Below, in pieces: positions 17,952 through 22,435 of a stretch of DNA of 22,435 nucleotides (position 1 is the first letter of the stretch; every line of letters starts with the position of its first letter). The stretch lies in contig NW_014579301.1 of the NCBI RefSeq assembly GCF_000485595.1, positions 8,777 to 31,211 on the forward strand. The letters run 5' to 3'. The position numbers were made by a program, and so were the translations under genes. The stretch is from Priapulus caudatus. Lineage: Eukaryota > Priapulida > Priapulimorpha > Priapulimorphida > Priapulidae. A model generated the notes under the pieces. That model saw only the letters and a program-made list of their open reading frames with translations, was not told the DNA's origin and ran no database searches.

Positions 17952-19257
17952 CCAAGTTGTGTATGGGCAACTGAAAGCAGTTGTCATTGCCAAAACTGAT
18001 GTACACCTGACCCTCACTCATCTCAACCTCATCTTCTACAAGTATCAAGTTGGACCACTTTGGCTGTTCATGACTACTTGTCATTTTATTGATGCAAGCC
18101 AGATAGTATGTCATGCTATGCCACAATTATTATTATGCAATTTCAGTTTTATATTAATTAGCTTCAGAATAATGTCAAGAAATTCACCACCATTGGTTTT
18201 CTATGGTTTTATCTGTCACAGTAACATTATCGTTTAGTTTTAAATACACTGTTGGTAGAGGCAAATGAACTGCAGATATGAAACTGTTCCCTAGGTTCGC
18301 TACAAGTTTAACACAGAAAAATGTTCGGTTTTGATCATGAAGCAGTTGTCAGTAACAATAATAAGTACACATGAATATGGTGAAATAAGTTGGGTTGTGC
18401 CTTTGTCAAGTGATAACAAACAAAAGCCTCAAAAAGCACTACCATGCCTGCAAATGGGCTGATTTGGTAGCACTGCTGTTTTTTTCTATCCATCTAAAAT
18501 AGCTAAATTCGCAGTCGGTGTTGCGATGAGTGCTATATAGATTCTGATGATTTAGTTTCTTCGGATTGTAGTTCTATTGTCTCTATTAATGGTTCCTGGT
18601 CCAAATTGAAATTATTTATGTGGAAAGGTCTACTTCAATGTACCAAACATGCAAAATTATATACTATATTTATGCAACTTTGCAGTTTATTTTTTGTAGT
18701 GCATACAGGAATAAAAAATTGTATAAATGTTGACAAAATTTCAATGCAAAAATTATTGTCAATTGTATTCGCCATTCCAAACATACATCTAATAAGACAT
18801 GAGGGATAAAAATGATCCAATTGGAAGAATTATTATTTAATAGCTAGATGTTCATAAAGCCTAGTGATGCTACTATATCTAGTTCCAATTTGCAATAACA
18901 ATCATTTAAGGTACTGCAATAATGCAGTCTTGTGACTGCTAACATTCCATGTCTTACCTAATATTCATTTTCTGAGGAAATGTCTGTTAAGTCAGTTGTT
19001 ACACTGCATATTTCATGATACAGACAAATGCTTACTTGTAAAAAAAAACAAGAAACTGCCTTATTTTGTGACTTATAGGATGGATGCCATTTATCCACAA
19101 AATTGTTCATCCAACTTGGTGTCCTATAAGCTGAATGTCGATGCAGTGGCCATTTTTAAGTATTACACAGTATAATAATAATCAGTGCTGATAAAGTGAA
19201 AGGCTTTTGAATTGCGGGAAGTTCGAGATAAAACAGAGTAACAAACACGGGTGTGGC
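17952..19257. other. 3' flank between the convergent genes
   Basis: This is AT-rich DNA with no gene. It would hold the 3' untranslated region of the 8b transcript (+ strand) up to about 18.73 kb. Open frames on both strands at 17688-18237 and 18606-18820 overlap each other and show no protein family. Confidence 0.6.
18710..18715 (+). promoter_or_regulatory. AATAAA poly(A) signal candidate for the 8b form
   Basis: GGAATAAAAAATTG lies 760 bp after the 8b stop codon and is the first canonical hexamer on the + strand in that flank. Confidence 0.35.
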
Positions 19258-19263
19258 TTTATT
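19258..19263 (-). promoter_or_regulatory. AATAAA poly(A) signal candidate for thioredoxin
   Basis: TTTATT on the + strand is AATAAA on the - strand, about 280 bases after the thioredoxin stop codon. It gives a plausible short 3' untranslated region that would not overlap the POLR2E 8b transcript. Confidence 0.4.
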
Positions 19264-19543
19264 TATAATGACAATATTATATACCCTTTAGTGAGGAGAC
19301 CTATTGCAGTGTTTTTTTAAAGATTGCTATAAAGATTACTTCCTCTTATATTTGTGGGTGCGTGCAATGTATCGGAGCATCTTATAAGCCACAAAATTCA
19401 GTAACTACACCTGATACTATCTATTAGTACTACATGCATGTACCAGAATTATAGAAGAAAGTATCTAAATTACTGGTTAACATGCTAAAGCAGATTTAGT
19501 TGGTGGTGATCGTAAAGGCCAATACTAATGAATCAAGATTCAT

Positions 19544-19606
19544 TTACTTATTGGACGCAATCTTGCTTTTTAGTTGATCTACATTTGCTCCAATCAGATT
19601 ATCCAC
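19544..19606 (-). CDS. thioredoxin last exon
   Basis: Read on the - strand, this exon is 63 bases, phase 0, giving VDNLIGANVDQLKSKIASNK and a TAA stop. It fits the last strand and helix of animal thioredoxin (human ...GEFSGANKEKLEATINELV), including the conserved GAN turn. The acceptor ATCTACAG (at 19607-19614 on the other strand) precedes it. Thioredoxin is a 105-residue cytosolic disulphide reductase. This exon ends it at the normal length. Confidence 0.93.
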   Translation of the reverse strand: MDNLIGANVDQLKSKIASNK

Positions 19607-20682
19607 CTGTAGATAAGATAAACATTATGTATACTGGTACCATATTTTAACATGATGGTTCACATTAAATAAAACACTTGATTAAGGTTACACACTTCTG
19701 ACAGCTCCTAACTTCACAACTTCCACAGCCCTCTGTTTTAGTTGATATTTACAGATTTGCTAGGGAAGGTAGAAGGAGAGAGAAAGCCAGAGAGGGTGGG
19801 GAAAGGAGAGGGAGTCCGAGCATGCAAGTACATGCCAGCATGCCTACGCAATAACACAATTTTTATCCAGGTACTATAGCAATCACTAATCTATTTCTGT
19901 GTTAAGGATGATAGGCCTACTGTTAGTTTTAGGGTTATGCACAGGTAACACTGACACTGTAAAAGGGCAGTGCAACATAACTGCTCATCAAATTCAATCC
20001 AGTTACTCATATCCATTACATAAGAGAGATGTCTCTCTGCGCTCTCGATGCATTTTTTTTTTTAATTCCTCGCTAATTAAGTGACGGCAAAAATTGTGAA
20101 TTTACAAACAAAAAATCTTTTTTTGTTATTTCTCAGAAACAGTAAAGAGTTGGGACCTAAACCTTTAACCATGTTGATCATAATATGAACTAAAAAATGT
20201 CCTTGGAATGCATTAATTTAGGAAATAAGTTGAAAAGATCAAGATGTACATGTGAAAATTTGTAGTGATTTTCAAAACGCAAAAATTTCGTAAACAAAGA
20301 GCCATAACTTATAAAATATAATATTTAAAAAAATTCCAGAGAAACCGTTTTCCTTTTATATGTTAGCATTGAAACGTAACATAATTTTATGCAATCGGAG
20401 TTATGAGTTTCGAGAAATAGCGTTTGAAAAATCAGCAACTTCAGCATTTCTAACAATGGAGATATTAGCACTTTTCTAAATTTCCCATGATTGAACGCCT
20501 GTGTTAAGAATTGACTAATGCAGGGATTTGGAACTGTTTGGGAGGCTACATACATAATTTCTACGTATACCAGCTGCTCTTGGGTGCGATCTATCAAATA
20601 AAGTGGGTATTGAATTTTCGACTGAAAATCGCCTCCCAACCATAACTAACAGTATCCTTAAAAAATGTTATCGCATATTCAC
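19607..20682. other. thioredoxin intron; purine-rich tract
   Basis: This is the intron between the last two thioredoxin exons. It holds a purine-rich run at 19757-19816 (GGGAAGGTAGAAGGAGAGAG and onward on the + strand). It also has an unclassified AT-rich block at 20100-20640 of the kind that often belongs to repeats, with GGGAGGC words near 20540 and, inverted, near 20630. The open frame at 20325-20639 (- strand) has no recognisable domain. Confidence 0.5.
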
Positions 20683-20745
20683 CTTCTTCCCATCTTTCAG
20701 AAACACAAATGTTGGCATCGCAGACACATCGTAATCTGCTGCAAT
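20683..20745 (-). CDS. thioredoxin penultimate exon (cis-proline loop)
   Basis: Another 63-base phase-0 exon encodes IAADYDVSAMPTFVFLKDGK plus a final K. It contains the conserved MPTF with the cis-proline that faces the active site, followed by the KDGKK turn, as in thioredoxins. The donor AAG/GTGAAT and acceptor TTTACAG (on the - strand) are good. Compared with human thioredoxin the positions of Cys69 and Cys73 are Tyr and Ala, so the extra regulatory cysteines of the vertebrate protein are absent. Confidence 0.96.
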
Positions 20746-20980
20746 CTGTAAATGTGAAGGTTGTTACAAAATATTATTTTTAATTATTTCTTACCTAATA
20801 AATAAGAATGGCACCACTTTAACTGGTTAATACAAATGCCACTACTAACATGGTTTAAAATTAGAAACTGTCTATTGAACATGGACACTAATGCTATGTA
20901 CCCTGCTCTATAGCAACTAAAACGTACAGCAATGGGTTACTTTAAAACACCAACACTCGTCAAAAGGAATGTCGACTTAC
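20746..20980. other. thioredoxin intron
   Basis: This is a 235-bp GT-AG intron on the - strand (GTAAGT donor, TTTACAG acceptor) with no other feature. Confidence 0.85.
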
Positions 20981-21043
20981 CTCATCACAGTCGTCAACAT
21001 TCACCTTGAGAAATACAACATCACTCAGCTCATCTGACATTGC
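20981..21043 (-). CDS. thioredoxin internal exon (5' part of gene outside window)
   Basis: A third 63-base phase-0 exon encodes AMSDELSDVVFLKVNVDDCD plus E. It corresponds to human [21 protein letters not shown], covering the second helix and third strand, with the buried Asp-Asp-Cys. The acceptor TATTTTCAG and consensus donor GTAAGT are clear. The preceding exon with the redox WCGPC motif was searched for on the - strand up to 22435 and not seen, so the gene continues beyond the window. Family membership (thioredoxin proper, and not a thioredoxin domain of a larger protein) is likely because the end matches the normal C-terminus. Confidence 0.95.
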
Positions 21044-21639
21044 CTGAAAATATAATTTGCAAGCTGAGGCACAAGAAACAAGTGCCGCGGAGCGACAGCG
21101 CTCATCTAACGTCTACTGCGGTGACTCTGTGGTGGAGTGGTGGGATTCTANTGCGTGCGTATATGCATCTGTGCGCTCGCTAACGTGTGTGACAAAAGTA
21201 AAATGCTTACGCATTCGTGAAGTTGCCGGTGATATTCGCGAAACAGTAAATATTATGCGAGCGAAAATAATCGGAACAATTAAATTATTTAAATAACTCT
21301 CAATGCATTCTTTCTCAACAGATCTCAAGTCCCAAAGCCATTGGCATGTTAGTCATAGCTACGACACCAGGGGGCGCATTCTCGAATATGTTTACCTACT
21401 GCAATGATGGAGATGTTCCCTTACGGTACCCAATAGCGATGATGGACATCGTCGAAAAACGAAAACTTAATATTTAAAACTTCACTAAAAGTGAGCTTAA
21501 ACTTTAACTTTTTAAATTGAACTTAACCTTTTAATTCAAACTTAAACTTAAACCTTGTGTAACCTTAAAACGTATAAACTAGTTTGTAATAAAATAGTAT
21601 TTATAATATAACTTAGTATAACTATTTGTTATTATAACT
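21044..21639. other. thioredoxin 5' intron or flank; one ambiguous base
   Basis: No exon was recognised. The part at 21080-21260 is richer in GC than its surroundings. A single N at 21151 marks an unresolved base. Direct AACTTAAACTTTAA-type repeats lie at 21478-21570. Confidence 0.5.
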
Positions 21640-21840
21640 AACCCCTGGGCAAAGTGGACCGAATATATTTCGTTGGCCAAAACGCTGTGAAAGAGCGAGA
21701 CAAAGTGAAACTTTTGACTCTAATCCTTTGGCTTAGGACAAGCACTAACAGGCGGTACAAACAAAGTTAATCTAAAAAACGACTTTATTGAAATATACAA
21801 AATTATAAAAGTTATAAACATTTCATTTTGCCCCAGACTC
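21640..21840. repeat. short inverted-repeat unit ending in GGGGCAAAGTG
   Basis: The left end CCCCTGGGCAAAGTGGACC (about 21642) faces the inverse TTTCATTTTGCCCCAG (21821-21836). About 200 bp in all, with no coding content. It abuts the next unit so closely that the shared junction itself forms a palindrome. Confidence 0.6.
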
Positions 21841-22423
21841 CCGGGGCAAAGTGAAACCTGTTATGGGTTATGTTGAATGTAATTTTACTCCATGTATATT
21901 GTGTCAAAAATGTTGCGTCCTCTTTCAGTGTCTGTGAGATATTATGATATTATGACATGTATTATTATGGATTGAGACGTGCTGCCATCGGGTGGTCATC
22001 TTTGTAACTTTTGCAATGTTCTGTTGTTTTGAGTGTTGTGTAGAAAATAAAGCGTGGCGGCAGTGGTAGACCTGCCTCGACCCTAAATAGAAATTGAGCC
22101 TCCGTTGCCTAACATGATGGATTCTTACAAAACCTAACAGTGTCCAACTCTGAACATCAAATTCATAGTTGCGTATCATTTTACCTAAAATGTGAAAGAA
22201 AAATGCCATTATAGGACGCTTATATTATGTAAGTCTAGGAAAGACACAATTAGGCCAATGTTAGCGAGTTAGGTGTTAAAATGATGCAAAGACAGGCATA
22301 TATTATACACCTGCTACTGAGAGTACTAATTAAGATCATAATAAATAATCTGATAATAATGAAATACATCTAGGCCTATCAAATATGGCCGGGGCAAAGT
22401 GGAATCCTGTTTCACTTTGCCCC
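21841..22423. repeat. inverted-repeat element ending in GGGGCAAAGTGAAAC
   Basis: The left end GGGGCAAAGTGAAACCTG (21843) is inverse to CCTGTTTCACTTTGCCCC (22406-22423), 18 bp with one mismatch. Just inside the right end a third copy, GGGGCAAAGTGGAA (22391-22404), makes a local palindrome. No protein is encoded, and open frames here are chance. It looks like a MITE in the 5' intron or flank of the thioredoxin gene. Confidence 0.7.
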
Positions 22424-22435
22424 ATCCGCATTGCC

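Noticed and set aside
17941-18237. 98-codon open frame overlapping the 8b stop
   Set aside because: It begins in another frame inside exon 8b and runs into the 3' flank, with no protein similarity. A shadow of the real exon.
21057-21328. Upstream thioredoxin exon or tRNA-like block around GGTGGAGTGGTGGGATTC
   Set aside because: No WCGPC coding on the - strand, and no complete tRNA box B or cloverleaf could be built.

Overview
This is animal nuclear DNA: AT-rich, built from short exons with GT-AG introns of up to 4.5 kb, and full of old mobile elements. There is no bacterial-style gene packing. The species cannot be named from the window. The mix of short inverted-repeat elements, a GTCC-repeat element, a CAGGGGCGGATCC hAT-like element and a mag-like Ty3/gypsy relic fits a marine invertebrate. 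A sponge or other early-branching animal is possible, but that is a guess.

Two protein-coding genes are supported, arranged tail to tail. On the + strand, positions 82 to about 18 kb, is the gene for RPB5 (POLR2E), the 24-27 kDa subunit shared by RNA polymerases I, II and III. Seven consecutive exons (82-170, 1277-1338, 3552-3691, 5986-6066, 8509-8567, 13058-13136, 13993-14058) join in frame and encode 191 residues. Together with the roughly 19 missing N-terminal residues expected upstream, this gives the 210 residues usual for animals. On the - strand at the right end are the last three exons of a thioredoxin gene (21043-20981, 20745-20683, 19606-19544). The WCGPC active-site exon lies to the right of the window.

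The most interesting feature is a second, intact copy of the last RPB5 exon at 17886-17951, about 3.8 kb after the first. It has a good acceptor, the same phase and its own stop codon. It differs from the first copy by 10 silent codons and 5 amino-acid replacements, four of them conservative, and the flanking DNA shows no similarity. It looks like an old duplicated terminal exon that has been kept under selection, and could give two RPB5 C-termini through alternative splicing and polyadenylation.

Most of the remaining sequence is mobile-element debris. Intron between exons 2 and 3: first copy of a repeat whose inverted partner lies 16 kb away (659-1187 and 16573-17029). Intron 3-4: a hairpin-bearing repeat (2605-2947). 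Intron 4-5: a 1.05-kb inverted-repeat element (4582-5632) with another one nested in it (4970-5501). Intron 5-6: a perfect 28-bp palindrome and a GC-rich repeat. Intron 6-7: a decayed Ty3/gypsy LTR retrotransposon (about 8611-12540) with a foldback element inserted in its gag relic (9385-9816), then a non-LTR tail and microsatellites. Intron 7-8: a 522-bp hAT-like element. Between the two terminal exons: a GTCC-repeat element, two probable solo LTRs and the second inverted repeat copy. In the thioredoxin gene: a cluster of GGGGCAAAGTG palindromes (21640-22423). Exon numbers assume one coding exon upstream of the window.
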